Below are positions 11,247 through 20,913 of a DNA stretch of 64,000 bases, one piece after another (positions within the stretch are counted from its first letter, which is position 1; every line of letters starts with the position of its first letter). The DNA is taken from NCBI GenBank assembly GCA_026122225.1, contig JANEZZ010002664.1, positions 1 to 64,000 on the forward strand, written 5' to 3'. Source of the DNA: Heloderma charlesbogerti. Its lineage: Eukaryota; Chordata; Lepidosauria; Squamata; Helodermatidae. Under the pieces are notes generated by a model. The model had not been told where the DNA came from. It ran no database searches and saw nothing but the letters and a program-made list of their open reading frames with translations. A program made the position numbers and the translations under genes.

Positions 11247-11659
11247 CTAATTGCCTTAGGAAGAAACTACTTCCACTCATCATTATAGAGATCCTGCAGG
11301 TTAAAATGGGGGCTGGTTTCCATCTCTTCTGTCCCCCCCCCATCTTTCCCAGCACAAGCATACGTGTGTCTGCTAGGAAGTAACTCCCGTTGTGCTCAGT
11401 GAGGCTTGCTCCTGAAATGCAGGTGCATCTGGACTTTCAGGGGAAAGGAGAAAGGGGGGGAGAGGGGGGAAACCTCTCCGACTGGTTGAGCAGCCCCTGC
11501 CAGTCAGATGACGTCCACTCCAACCCCCACCCCTACCGGGAAGTATATTCTGCGAAGCAATTTTTACTGGTCTGGAGCACTCCCTCGTGGAGCCCTGCGT
11601 GGACCAAATCGCAGCAAAGCTGATTCCTTTTTTAAAATCCGGTACTCCTCCATTAGCTT

Positions 11660-12085
11660 CTCCTTCCGTTGTTGTGGAAACACGGCCCAGGATGTTTGAG
11701 GGAGCACCTTCCAACTTACCAGCCTGCTCAGTCACTGAGATCATCAGATGAGCCGCTCCTGGTAGCTCTGTGTGGACCTGTGATCCATTTGGAGTCCTCT
11801 CAGAGGAGAGCTTCTAGTATACCCGTTCCCTCTCTGTGGAACTCCCTGCCTCTTGATGTCAGGCACCAGTGTCGTTTTGTTCTTGTGCCTGCTGAAGACA
11901 TTTTTATTTCAACAAGCCTTCCCGGACTAAACGACCACAGTTTTTTGGCACAATCTGAGTTTAAAGGTTTGAATTCGTTATTATCATCGTGATCATCATT
12001 GGTCCTTTTTATTGTTCACCACTCAGATATTTAATTGGATGCAGAGCAGTGTATAAATCTTGTAAATAAATAAGGAAGACACCCA
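11660..12085 (+). mobile_element. CR1/L3-type LINE 3' fragment
   Basis: Plus strand, with a decayed C-terminal frame (SLWNSLPLDVRHQ near 11835-11870), then a 3' UTR ending in TTGTTCACCACTCAGAT and a TAAATAAATAA tail. The WNSLP motif is characteristic of the L3/CR1 C-terminus. Confidence 0.7.
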
Positions 12086-12224
12086 CTGTGTCCTCTCCCA
12101 CTGATGGCCTCAGCAGTGTCTGGTGATAGCTGGAGAGAGGAGGGCTTCTCACCTGCCACAACAGAGGCTGCAGTCGGTCATGTTTCCCTTGGGCCCCCTC
12201 TTTCCTGATGCACTCCCACAACTC

Positions 12225-12720
12225 CAGAGGCTCCAGTCTCAGGCCTTTAATTCATTATCAACAGGTTCATTACAGATGCAAATCCTCGAAGACTCTCAGG
12301 CTACAAAGGAATGCCTCCAGGGGATTCAAATGGGAACAGTTTGCCTGCAGTTTGAAGTGAGGCTGGCTGGCTAGACTAACTTAGGGAGGGATGTCCCGCC
12401 CTTCCAGGGATGCTCCCCTATGTTGCCTCTCACACATTGCCAACCGGGTCGACCATCTGAGCTCCGCCCCTGACGTTTCCCTCTTAGCTCTGTGCCGCAG
12501 TCTAGCATCTCTTAGGTCACAGCCCCCACTCTCCTCCTGGCTTCTCACAGAGGGGGGCAAGGGGGGGACTTCAGGCCCGGGCATCTGGGAGTTAGTCACC
12601 CGAGAAGCATGCCTACCCATATCTGAACTGGCTCTGGAAAAGGCATCCCCCGGTTCTGGCTGTTCCCCTTCTGAATCTGAGCTGTTAACTATCTCCCTGC
12701 ACTCAGAATCAATCCTGACA
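12225..12720 (-). mobile_element. LTR-like sequence related to the solo LTRs
   Basis: The right end reads CCTGACA at 12714-12720, so on the minus strand it begins TGTCAGG. The minus-strand frame 12620-12381 includes LRDARLRHRAKRE and RWSTRLAMCERQ, clearly akin to the arginine-rich segments of the other two LTRs. The left end is uncertain and no target duplication was found; it may be truncated. Confidence 0.55.
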
Positions 12721-12804
12721 TAGTCTTCCCCTGATTAGTTTATGTTGATGGACATGTACTTGAAGGTTCGCCTTCCCCATTACTGACCAACCAGGAATTC
12801 AGGT

Positions 12805-12985
12805 TGGCTGGAGAGGTATTGCTTGAAGAAGGTGGCCTGTGGAGATGCCACAGGTGGGGGAGCCTTCTCAGTGGTGTCACCCTGGCTGTGGAACTCTCTT
12901 CCAGTCAAGATTTGGCTGCCTCCAGCACTGTTGTCATTCAGGTGCCTCCTCAAGACAGTTATTTGCACAGGCTTTGGGCATTTGG
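12805..12985 (+). mobile_element. CR1/L3-type LINE fragment
   Basis: Decayed plus-strand frame with AFSVVSPWLWNSLPVKIW followed by SFRCLLKT, the conserved C-terminal block of L3-type ORF2. It is truncated on both sides; a MITE follows directly. Confidence 0.65.
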
Positions 12986-12988
12986 GCC

Positions 12989-13204
12989 CGTGGTGGTTGG
13001 CGGCTCTGATGTCAGTGGGGTGGTGAATCTCATCCGGGTTTCAGTCAGAACTCTACAGGAGCTATCCATGGTGCTGAACCCTATCCCCCAAATAGGCTCA
13101 GCGCTTTGGACAGCTCCTTTAGCATTCTGGCTGGTTCTGACTGAAACCCAGAATGGATTCACAGCCCCCCCCCCGAAATCGGAGCCACCAGCCAGCCTCC
13201 ACGG
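12989..13204. mobile_element. Foldback MITE (CAGTGGAGGCTGG family)
   Basis: Left end GTGGTGGTTGGCGGCTC and right end GAGCCACCAGCCAGCCTCCAC are near-complementary. Internal arms include GGGTTTCAGTCAGAAC and its complement. Single-copy version of the unit amplified at 3171-3495. Confidence 0.7.
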
Positions 13205-14419
13205 CACAGGCCTAAGGTTTTGCACCTCTGAAATCAGGAATGAACATCAGCTCTTCTCTTCAGCTCCGTAGATCCCCAGCTGTCACCACTCCCAACAACT
13301 GTAGGAATTCCTGTCCAAGGAACGGCCACCTTGAACGGTGGCCAGAATCGCACTTCCAGGACTTATTTTGGTGTTCATCTGTTCTGGCAGGACTGAAGTA
13401 TGGCGTTAACTCCAGCACTGATGCACAGCTCCACCAAGGGCACAGAGCAATTCCTCTGTGATCTGTGTTTTGGGGAGAGAAGTAAACCAGAAGGGGGCTT
13501 GGAGATGGCTGCAAGATGAGGGATAGGTGGACTCACCATTTCTCGCGCCACGTGCCAGACCCCTGGTGTCCGCCCCACTGCGTGCGGCAAGCCGCAGGGC
13601 AGTCCATGGGCACCCAGCAAGCAGCTCACAGGCACCCTAACCCTCACCAAGCTGCCACTTTGCGTAAAAAATGGCAACTCGGCCTTTTTCGTAAATAACC
13701 GTTTGTGCAAATGTCGGCTGCAAAGCAGCCATTTGCTCAAAATTACAGGCATAAATTGTGCATTTTTACGCAATGGCAAGGGAGCAGGCAACCACACACT
13801 TGCCCAGCTCAGCATGCGCCAAGACAGGTAAGGGAGGGGATCTGGGGACTAGCGTCCTGGGGGCCGAGCCAGCAAGAAATCGCCGAGTTTCCAGCCCCAA
13901 GCAAACGCCCACGCCGTTCCTATGCAAGATTGCCCTTGCCTGAACATTCCTGATCTTAATGGTTTTGTGCAAACCAGGGAGAACTCTGGTTCATATAAAA
14001 CCATTAAGAACAAATCGGCCAAGGGACGTGATCCTGACAGCATTCATTCATTTATTCATTCATTTGATGTATATCTTGCTCTATCCCATGGGCTCAGAGA
14101 GGCTTGCAGAAGTTTTTCTAAATGTTAATAGCCTGGACCCTTGGTGGGCTCACAATCAAAGGAAACTGAATGGTTTGGGGGATGAGAGAGAGGCCTAATG
14201 AAATAAAAATGCATTCTAAACATATTTTTTAAGAGAAAAGGAGGAGGAAGAGGAAATATGCCCAGGGGTGGCTCATTGCTTTGTGCAGATGGGGCAGCGC
14301 TAATCTGGATTGGGCCCCATGTGCTTAAAGTAAGAATGGGTGTGTAAACTGTGTGTGCATCTGCATGCGTGCATGTGTGTGTAAACCTAAGATCACCCTC
14401 TCTGCTTTGCATGAACGGT
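13205..14419. other. No gene recognised; short hairpins
   Basis: Contains a hairpin at about 13952-14010 (CTTAATGGTTTTGTGCA against ATATAAAACCATTAAG) and a TTTATTCATTCA-rich stretch near 14053. Nothing else is assigned. Confidence 0.45.
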
Positions 14420-14602
14420 TTCATAGAATCATAGAATCAGAGGGTTGGAAAGGGCCTACAAGACCATCGAGTCCAACCCGCTGCTCAACGCAGGATTCCC
14501 AGGTGGTCTCCCATCCAAGTACTAACCAGGGCTGACCTTGCTTAGCTTATGAGATCAGACGAGATCAGGCATATCCAAAGCAGCAAAGGTGTAGAGTGAC
14601 CA
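14420..14602 (-). mobile_element. 5S-rRNA-derived SINE with CR1 tail
   Basis: On the minus strand, 14602-14489 resembles nearly the whole of 5S rRNA: GCCTGATCTCGTCTGATCTC, AGCTAAGC, GTTAGTACTTGGATGGGAGA and CACCTGGGAA in the right order and spacing. The first about 25 bases differ mostly by transitions. The sequence then passes into a CR1 3' tail (GGGTTGGACTCGATGG, ending in ATTCTATGATTCTATGA). This head-plus-tail order is that of a 5S-type SINE mobilised by CR1; a chance chimera made during CR1 reverse transcription is the alternative. Confidence 0.8.
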
Positions 14603-14610
14603 GTTTTGAC

Positions 14611-15148
14611 ATTACCTGCCTTAGTTTCTCTTCTCTGTGCAATGGGGGTTGTTGCTGGAACAGGAAACTGTGCCTCCAAAGGAATGCTTCTGCGGTGCTG
14701 CATGGCTCTCCCATTGCCCAATCCTCTGCTTTGCAGGCATGATCTCAAAGCTAATCTGCCTCAGTCTCCCTTTTCTGTACAATGGATTGCGTGGCTCTCC
14801 CATTGCCCAATCCTCCGCTTTGCAGGCATGATCTCAAAACTAATCTGCCTCAGTCTCCCTTTTCTGTACAATGGATTGCATGGCTCTCCCATCGCCCAAT
14901 CCTCCGCTTTGCAGGCATGATCTCATAGCTAATCTGCCTCAGTCTCCCTTTTCTGTACAATGGATTGCGTGGCTCTCCCATTGCCCAATCCTCCACTTTG
15001 CAGGCATGATCTCAAAGCTAATCTGCCTCAGTCTCCCTTTTCTGTACAATGGATTGCATGGCTCTCCCATTGCCCAATCCTCCGCTTTGCAGGCATGATC
15101 TCATTAAGCTAATCTGCCTCAGTCTCCCTTTTCTGTACAATGGATTGC
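14611..15148. repeat. 89-bp minisatellite, about 6 copies
   Basis: GCAGGCATGATCTCA recurs at 14733, 14822, 14911, 15000 and 15089, exactly 89 bases apart. The first unit is more divergent and the last is partial. Units differ by single substitutions such as TCCGC/TCCAC. The period is not a multiple of three, so the open frames through it are fortuitous. Confidence 0.95.
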
Positions 15149-15524
15149 TGCTGTGGGTATTTGTGATGCCCTGGCTCTGCCTATTGCAACCTCTGTGTTC
15201 TGCCTCCCATTAATTGCCCTGCCCTTTGTGGCTTTGCCCCAGTCGCAGTGGGCACCAGCCACCATTGAGTACCGTAGTGTAAATAACGAACCATAAATGA
15301 CCAGTCCAAATCATTTGGCAGGCTGCCGCCTGCAAAAAGCCTATTTGCTGAAGAGTGATGCAAGGCAGGACAGGCTTGTGGGGGGGGGGGGGAGCAAAGC
15401 TCAGCCCTGGGTTTGAATGGCGAGTGTTTCTCTGGAGCTGAAGCCAGGAGATAGATAGTCTACCTAGTCTACATGGTAGATGGCCATGTGTCCTACTTGA
15501 GAAAGGCCAATCCTCACTTTGAAG

Positions 15525-15954
15525 TAGGGATGGGTGGATTCCCTACCTGCTGTTCCAGGGGGGAATCTGCCCACGGGGGGAGGCAATCCGTCCCTCCCCC
15601 TGGAATCCTCTTCAGCTGGTTCCGCTACGCTGCAATTCCATGGAGCCAGCCACCGGCTCTGTATCATTGGCGATATGGCCGCCATTGGCATAAATGGCTG
15701 CAATTAGGTTAAACTACGGGCTTTACAGCCGCAAATGGCATCCACCAGACCACTTGCATCCGGAGATCCCTCAGCCAGCGATATGGCACGCCAAAGGCGG
15801 CCGTATCACCAACGATACGATCTGGCCGAAGAGGATTCCAGCAGGAGAAGGAGGTAAGGGATCCTTTCCACCACGGACTCCGGAGGCCGGATTCAATAGA
15901 ACCCTACTGACGACCCCTCATTGGGGTCCGTGGCAGAATTCTCTGACATCCCTA
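15525..15954. mobile_element. hAT foldback MITE (TAGGGATG family), 430 bp
   Basis: Begins TAGGGATG and ends ACATCCCTA. Flanked by a perfect 8-bp target duplication CTTTGAAG (15517-15524 and 15955-15962). The interior forms long imperfect arms (GGCGATATGGCCGCC against GGCGGCCGTATCACC). Its core differs from the other copies although the ends are shared. Confidence 0.93.
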
Positions 15955-16159
15955 CTTTGAAGGCATCTGTATTGGATTTGGTTTTGGAAGAATGGTGAGG
16001 AATCAGGTTTGAACTTGCACAGGGTCATATGCAGTGTCTAGGAGCATATGTGTGCTTGTTTGGTAGAGCAGTTGGCAACTATTAGGAAGTTGGAGCTGGT
16101 TTTCATAACTGTATAGTGAAGATCAGGGCTTTTTGCTACCAACAAAACTTAGATAATGC

Positions 16160-16556
16160 ACAGTTGCTGCCTTGCACAGTTTGTACTTTCCTTCGGATAA
16201 GAATGCTCCTTTCTTTGCTGTGAGAAACCTTCTTTCCTGCCAAGAAATAAAGGTCCCCCTTTCTCCTCCTTGGTGAGGGAGGGAGGTGTGTGTGTGTGTG
16301 TCTTGGGGCAGTCTTTAACTCAGTGAGACAAGCCCTATAAAATCCTGGGCAGATTAGCCTGGTACCTGTTCTCACCAGAGGGTGGGGGGAGACAAGGCGC
16401 ACCACCTGCTCAGGAAAACAGTCCCTGGGATGAGGCCTGTTGCATCTAGGGAACCGGAGCAGCTACAGCTTTGAGCAGAAGGATGTGTGTCAGCTTTTCT
16501 TAGTTTGTATTATATGTGTCCGTTTTCCATCAATAAACTGTATCATCCTTTCACAC
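16160..16556 (+). other. Possible LTR-like or 3'-end sequence
   Basis: A TATAAAA box at 16336-16342 is followed about 190 bases later by AATAAA at 16532-16537, spaced as in an LTR or a short terminal exon. I could not find TG/CA ends with a duplication, so the call is tentative. Confidence 0.25.
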
Positions 16557-16599
16557 AAATGGACATGAATCATATTGGTACCTTGGAATCTGTTGTAGG

Positions 16600-16870
16600 G
16601 GTGTACGAATTGTGTACCTTCCGTGTCACTTGACTTCCGCAGTTTACGGCCAGTGCTCCGTACCGTCGTTCACAAGCCCCCGGAATTCTCCTCTCTTTTT
16701 TTCCGCTCCGAAAATTACGAAGATAAATCCGTACCAACAGCCGTAATTCCGGTGCCCAGCCATCTCCGTGAGTCTGCATAACTTCCGTAAGAAAGGCTAT
16801 TTTTCGTAGATATTTACGTACTTTTCCTGCAGTAATTACTTTCAGCCAAAACACTTCCTCCTCCTAGGGG
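16600..16870. mobile_element. Foldback MITE-like element with TTACG-rich core
   Basis: Begins TAGGGGTGTACGAA, like the inverted right end of the MITE at 10764-11246, and carries many short TACGTA and CCGTAA motifs in both orientations. The right end (CCTAGGGGC) is unclear. Confidence 0.5.
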
Positions 16871-16989
16871 CTTCCAAAAGAAGGCTGTCCTAGGTGAGCC
16901 TGAGCGATGCACTCTTTGTTTAAAGCAATGCTGTTTTAAAGAAAGGAAAAACCTTTTAAAATGACCATGCTGGTCTGGAGCCCTGTATG

Positions 16990-17720
16990 AGGTATTATTC
17001 TCCCTGCTAAGCTTTATATTTACACATCCAGCATTGTTGTTGACGTTGTGAGGCTAAAATGGACAGGAGAACCAACTCTGTGCATGTCTACTCAGAAGTA
17101 AGTCTTACTGAGTTCAATGCGACTTACTCCTACACATGTCAGCACCCCACTTGCCCCCAGCTCAGCTTTGTATTTCCACATCCAGCTCATGATCAAACCT
17201 GTTAGTTATCTTACTGGGTGACTTTGGGCTGGACTCTAACCACTACACCATACTTCTGTTATGAAACTCATGAAGAAAAAGAGACAGAATAATGGAAAGT
17301 TCTTTCTAAAGCAGTCACACTTGTACAAATGCAGCATGAAGGGAAAGATCAGCAACCTTCTCTTTGTTTGAATAAAAAGCACACTCTGCACATGCTCAGG
17401 GAATGGACAAAATGAGGAATAAACATACCAGGGAATATGAAGAACTGTATTCTTCCATTATGTGTGTGTGGGGGGGGAATCTCCCTCAGTCCAGCTGTTC
17501 CCTGGAAAACCCCCCCCATTCACCCAAGGGTCTTCTGAGATAACTAACAGGAGGTTTGATCATGAGATGGATGTGGAAATATAAAGCTGAGCTGGGGACA
17601 AGTGGGGTGCTGACATGTGTAGGAGTAGGTCGCATTGAACTCAGTAAGACTTACTTCTGAGTAGACATGCACAGAGTTGGTTCTCCTCTCTGCTCAGCTT
17701 TGTATTTCCACATCCCGATC
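16990..17720. repeat. Long inverted repeat, about 150-bp arms
   Basis: 17055-17215 and 17537-17700 are inverted near-copies: CATGTCTACTCAGAAGTAAG against CTTACTTCTGAGTAGACATG, and AAGTGGGGTGCTGACATGTG against its complement. The spacer of about 320 bp includes a SINE scrap (ACTGGGTGACTTTGGG). It is probably a foldback transposable element or an inverted pair of a dispersed repeat. Confidence 0.75.
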
Positions 17721-17721
17721 C

Positions 17722-17793
17722 AGAGGATTCCGTGGCACGGACTGAAGGGAATTCGATCCCATTTCAATCTGTGGCAGAATTCTCTGACATCCC
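17722..17793. mobile_element. hAT MITE right-end fragment
   Basis: Shows TCCGTGGCACGGACT and ends GGCAGAATTCTCTGACATCC plus CTA, identical to the right terminus of 15525-15954. The left part is missing. Confidence 0.7.
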
Positions 17794-18220
17794 TAAGTGT
17801 GTGTCCTGGCTGGATCAGGCCCCAGGTTTAAGACGCTATCCTCTAGGGCCGTACAATGCTTCAGCCCGAAGTGCGAGCTCCGAGTCAAAGTGGGCCACCT
17901 CAGGCCGCTTCGTGCCACCTCCGAGGCAAAGCGGAAGAGGCACGAAGCGGCACGAAGCGGGTTGGGTCGTTCCAAAGTGCTCTGTTGCACTTCGGTGCGA
18001 TCTGGAAGCCCAGGTGCGCCGCTCCTGCTGCCCAGCCTCCAGCTCCTTATCTGGGTCCTCTGGATGCATGCCCGCAGTGGTCTTGTCGTTCTGGAGGGGG
18101 GAGCCATTTTATGTCTGAATCCTGCTTCAGCTCCATAACCTGAAGTGGGTCAGGGGGAGGCGAATCAGCCCAAAGTGAATTGGGCCTGCCTTGGAAGCCC
18201 CAAAGCAGCCTCCAAGGAAA
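17794..18220. other. GC-rich hairpin region
   Basis: Contains CCGCTTCGTGCC and its exact complement GGCACGAAGCGG within about 40 bases (17911-17960). It resembles the core of a foldback element but has no defined ends. Frames here are open on both strands because of base composition, and I do not regard them as coding. Confidence 0.4.
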
Positions 18221-18221
18221 A

Positions 18222-19080
18222 TTTTAATTAATTGATTTTTTATTTATTAAATGTCTTAATCACCCATCTGGCCAGTCACCTGGCCACTCTGGGCGATGTA
18301 CAATAATACAACAGCTTAAAACAATAAAATCCCACATTAAAACATCGTATTTCTAAAAATACCCTAACCCACCCCAAATGCCTGCCTGAACAACCATGTT
18401 TTTAATGTGTGGCGGAAGCTCATTAAAGAGGGGGCATGGCAAAGTACCCTAGGGATGGAATTCCACAGAGTAGGGGCCACTACAGAGAGGGCCGTCTCCC
18501 TCATCCTCCCCAGCCTAGCTGTCCTGGCTGATGAGACAGAGGGAAGGTCATCCGAGGCTGATCTTGTTGAGCGGCCCGTCTGGTGTTGCTGGAGGTGCTC
18601 CTTGAGATAGGCTGGGCCGGAACCATATAGGGTTTTAAAGGTCCAAACCAACACCTTGAATTTTAAGGGCTGTCCAGTCCAAGTCCAGCTGAAAGATAAA
18701 GAACAGCTTTCCCAAACCTGGTGCCTCTGGATATATTGGGCTACAACCCCCGCAAGCTCCTGTCAGCATGGGCAATGGTCGGGATTCTTAGGAGCTGTAG
18801 TCCAAACATCTGGAAGGCCCCAGGTTTGGAGAGGCTGGTTTAGGGCTTTATACACTAGCAGCACGCCCCTACACATAGCCCAGTCTCATTCTTTCAGCAA
18901 TGGCATGACATGCGGTTGAAACGACGCTCCAGTCCACAACCAGCTGCAGCTCCCGGACCAGCCTCAAGGGGAGCCCCACATCGAGCGCATTGCAGTAACC
19001 CAGGCTGGAGGCTTCCCGTGCCTGGACTGCAAAGCTTTCCCTGTCCAGGGATGGCTGCAGCTATCGTCCCAGCCCAAGGT
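18222..19080 (-). mobile_element. CR1/L3-type LINE 3' portion with nested MITE
   Basis: On the minus strand the frame 18654-18364 encodes a C-terminal L3 block (WTFKTLYGSGPAYLKEHL, then VVAPTLWNSIPR and FRHTLKTWLFRQAF). The 3' tail is at the TTTATT-rich lower end near 18238. Upstream coding sequence resumes at about 18890-19080 (CATTGCAGTAACCCAGGCTGG) after a palindromic MITE. Confidence 0.75.
18706..18836. mobile_element. Small palindromic MITE, about 130 bp
   Basis: Arms CCCAAACCTGGTGCCTCTGG and CCCCAGGTTTGGAG are complementary, with further pairing of GGGCTACAACCCC and GAGCTGTAGTCCAA. Fragments of the same element occur near 2340, 4500, 4840, 5795, 9800 and 37860. Confidence 0.7.
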
Positions 19081-19207
19081 GGGAAAAGGCGCTCCTAGCC
19101 GCCGAGGCCATGTGGGCCTCCATTGGCAACAATGGGCCAAGAAGCACCCCAGACGCGGCCAGACTTACTCCAAGTCAGAGACTGGGGATCTACTTACAGC
19201 AGCATTA

Positions 19208-19366
19208 CAGAGGAGGCTGGTGACTCCATTGTCCATGGGGCAGTGAGTCTGCTCCGGGTTTCAGCAAGAACCAGCCAGAGCTCTAAAGCTCTCCAAGGTG
19301 TTGGTTCTGACTGAAACCCGAAGCGGATTCAAACCCCACTGACACCAGAGCCACCAGCCTCCACTG
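19208..19366. mobile_element. Foldback MITE (CAGTGGAGGCTGG family)
   Basis: Left end CAGAGGAGGCTGGTGACTCC and right end GAGCCACCAGCCTCCACTG are near-complementary. Internal GGGTTTCAGCAAGAACC and GGTTCTGACTGAAACCC form the stem. Confidence 0.75.
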
Positions 19367-19916
19367 GTGTCTACTCTGACTGCCAGCTGCTTTCTCCCAG
19401 CCCTGCTCCTCAAGATCCCCCGCAGGATCTTATGTCAGGGATGGACGGACCCCTTGGAGTCCGTACTCGGTGGGCGCTGAAGCTGCTGCTGCTGCTACTG
19501 CCTGCCCACGTGATCCAGGCTGTGTGAGCCCTGGAGGGCTTGGCGAGCTGTCCAGGACTGCTCCTGTATGCAAGCAGCTGTCTTTTACACAAGATGGGGT
19601 TCTATATTTTCATAGATTTGCACAGAGGGCCCTTTCCACAACATTAGAGGCCGCTTCCCTCTCATCTCCCTCCTCCCCTCCAGGTGCTGCCTTCACAGTA
19701 GCTGGGATGACGGGCAGAGCAAGGATCGTTCCTTTCCCCCCCTCTCATCCCGGGCCAGCTACGTGGGGGCCGTGGCTTGAAGGGAGGAGAACGACGAGAG
19801 GGGCTTCCTTCTTGTCTCCCTCCTCCCGTCAAGCCACTGCCTTCATAGTAGCTGGGATGGGGGGGTGCAGAAAGGATTGTACCGCACACCCTGGCTGAGC
19901 TGTCAGTCCACAGCAG

Positions 19917-19970
<54 letters not shown>
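19917..19970. repeat. (TATC)n microsatellite
   Basis: About 13 uninterrupted CTAT units. Confidence 0.98.
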
Positions 19971-19971
<1 letters not shown>

Positions 19972-20215
19972 GGGCACAATGGCCATCCAGAAAGTGCCAG
20001 CCACTGTGTGCAAAATCTAATTTGTGGAAAATAGCAAGTCGCCATTTGCAACTTGGCTGTAGGCACTCGCAGGCAGGACTGGTAAGTCCCGGCAGCTCAC
20101 GCAGCTCGGTGGGCAGGAGTGGGGGCTCCATGAGCCATGTCCAGGGGGCTGAGCAGGGGGGAGTCCATCGGACTCCACCCCCCACAAGGACGCTCGTGAC
20201 ATCCCTATTTTACAT
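19971..20215. mobile_element. Degraded hAT MITE right half
   Basis: Ends GTGACATCCCTA at about 20215 and contains the GGTAAGT and GGAGTCCATCGGACTCC motifs typical of the TAGGGATG family. The left end is probably lost beside the (TATC)n tract, although AGGGATGG at 19438 could be a remnant. Confidence 0.4.
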
Positions 20216-20379
20216 AAGTGTTTCCGTCAGAGAGATTCCTTTAGAGTTCTCACTGGTAGCAGGGATGCCCTGGTAGCAGGGACGGGAAGAGGACAAGGGA
20301 GTGGCACTCCCTTCTCCCCCTCCCATCCCCACTGCCATGGCCAGTTGAGTGCCGGTCATTTGGTGCAAGTGCTTCCTTC

Positions 20380-20913
20380 TGTCAGGAGGCCCTAGCCGGC
20401 CTCTTTCAGTCTACTCCAGTAGTCAACTCCAGACACAGACAAAGGACTCTTTTCAAGGCTTTATTCCTTTTACAACTTAATAACTCTATCACCAGCGACT
20501 AAGCTATGAACAGCAGAGTAACCTATGCCCCGGGTTGGAAACAGTTGGTCCCCATTTGAATGAGAATCACTTGCAGACCCTGAACTTATGGGCTAGGGAG
20601 AGTCCCTCCCCTTTTCCCTTGGGTCCTCTGGACGCGACCATTGCTTGAGTGCCAAATGGGCGCTACGCCTCCTTTCCGCACCCTCCATAGCTCATCGCTC
20701 TTTGCGTCTGTGTCGAGCATCCAGCTTTGCCAGCCCTCCTCCTGCGCTCTTTCACTCCCAGGACCGCTATCTATCTCTGGAATGCCGGCAGGAGGAATCT
20801 CTGCCAGCTGCAGGGCCTGGGAGGGATGAGCGCGCTCCTCTCCCACAGACGGCTGTTCCTCCTCAGAATCAGAACTGCTCTGAGGTTCTATGGGCTCAGT
20901 GTCCACCCTGACA
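20380..20913 (-). mobile_element. Solo LTR, 534 bp
   Basis: Ends TGTCAGG and CCTGACA, flanked by a perfect 5-bp duplication CCTTC (20375-20379 and 20914-20918). TTTATT at 20460-20465 is the minus-strand AATAAA. Same family as 7858-8397: the minus-strand frame again has a serine/acidic segment (SSSDSEEEQPSVGE) near the start. No internal sequence remains. Confidence 0.92.

Noticed and set aside
10474..11383. Open frames of 171 and 211 codons across a MITE
   Set aside because: They run through the element ends and hairpins without domain signatures, and open frames lie on both strands.
14489..14602. Functional 5S rRNA gene
   Set aside because: Many substitutions, loss of the 3' end, and direct fusion to a CR1 tail indicate a SINE or chimera, not an rRNA gene.
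14606..15098. Plus-strand frames with repeated SALQA and PLCRHD peptides
   Set aside because: Produced by the 89-bp minisatellite; the period is not divisible by three.
14611..15148. Could the 89-bp array be a CRISPR array?
   Set aside because: There are no alternating constant repeats and unique spacers; the whole unit repeats. The genome is eukaryotic in character.
17732..18143. Several overlapping open frames on both strands
   Set aside because: The region is GC-rich and hairpin-forming. Many frames are open at once and none has family features.
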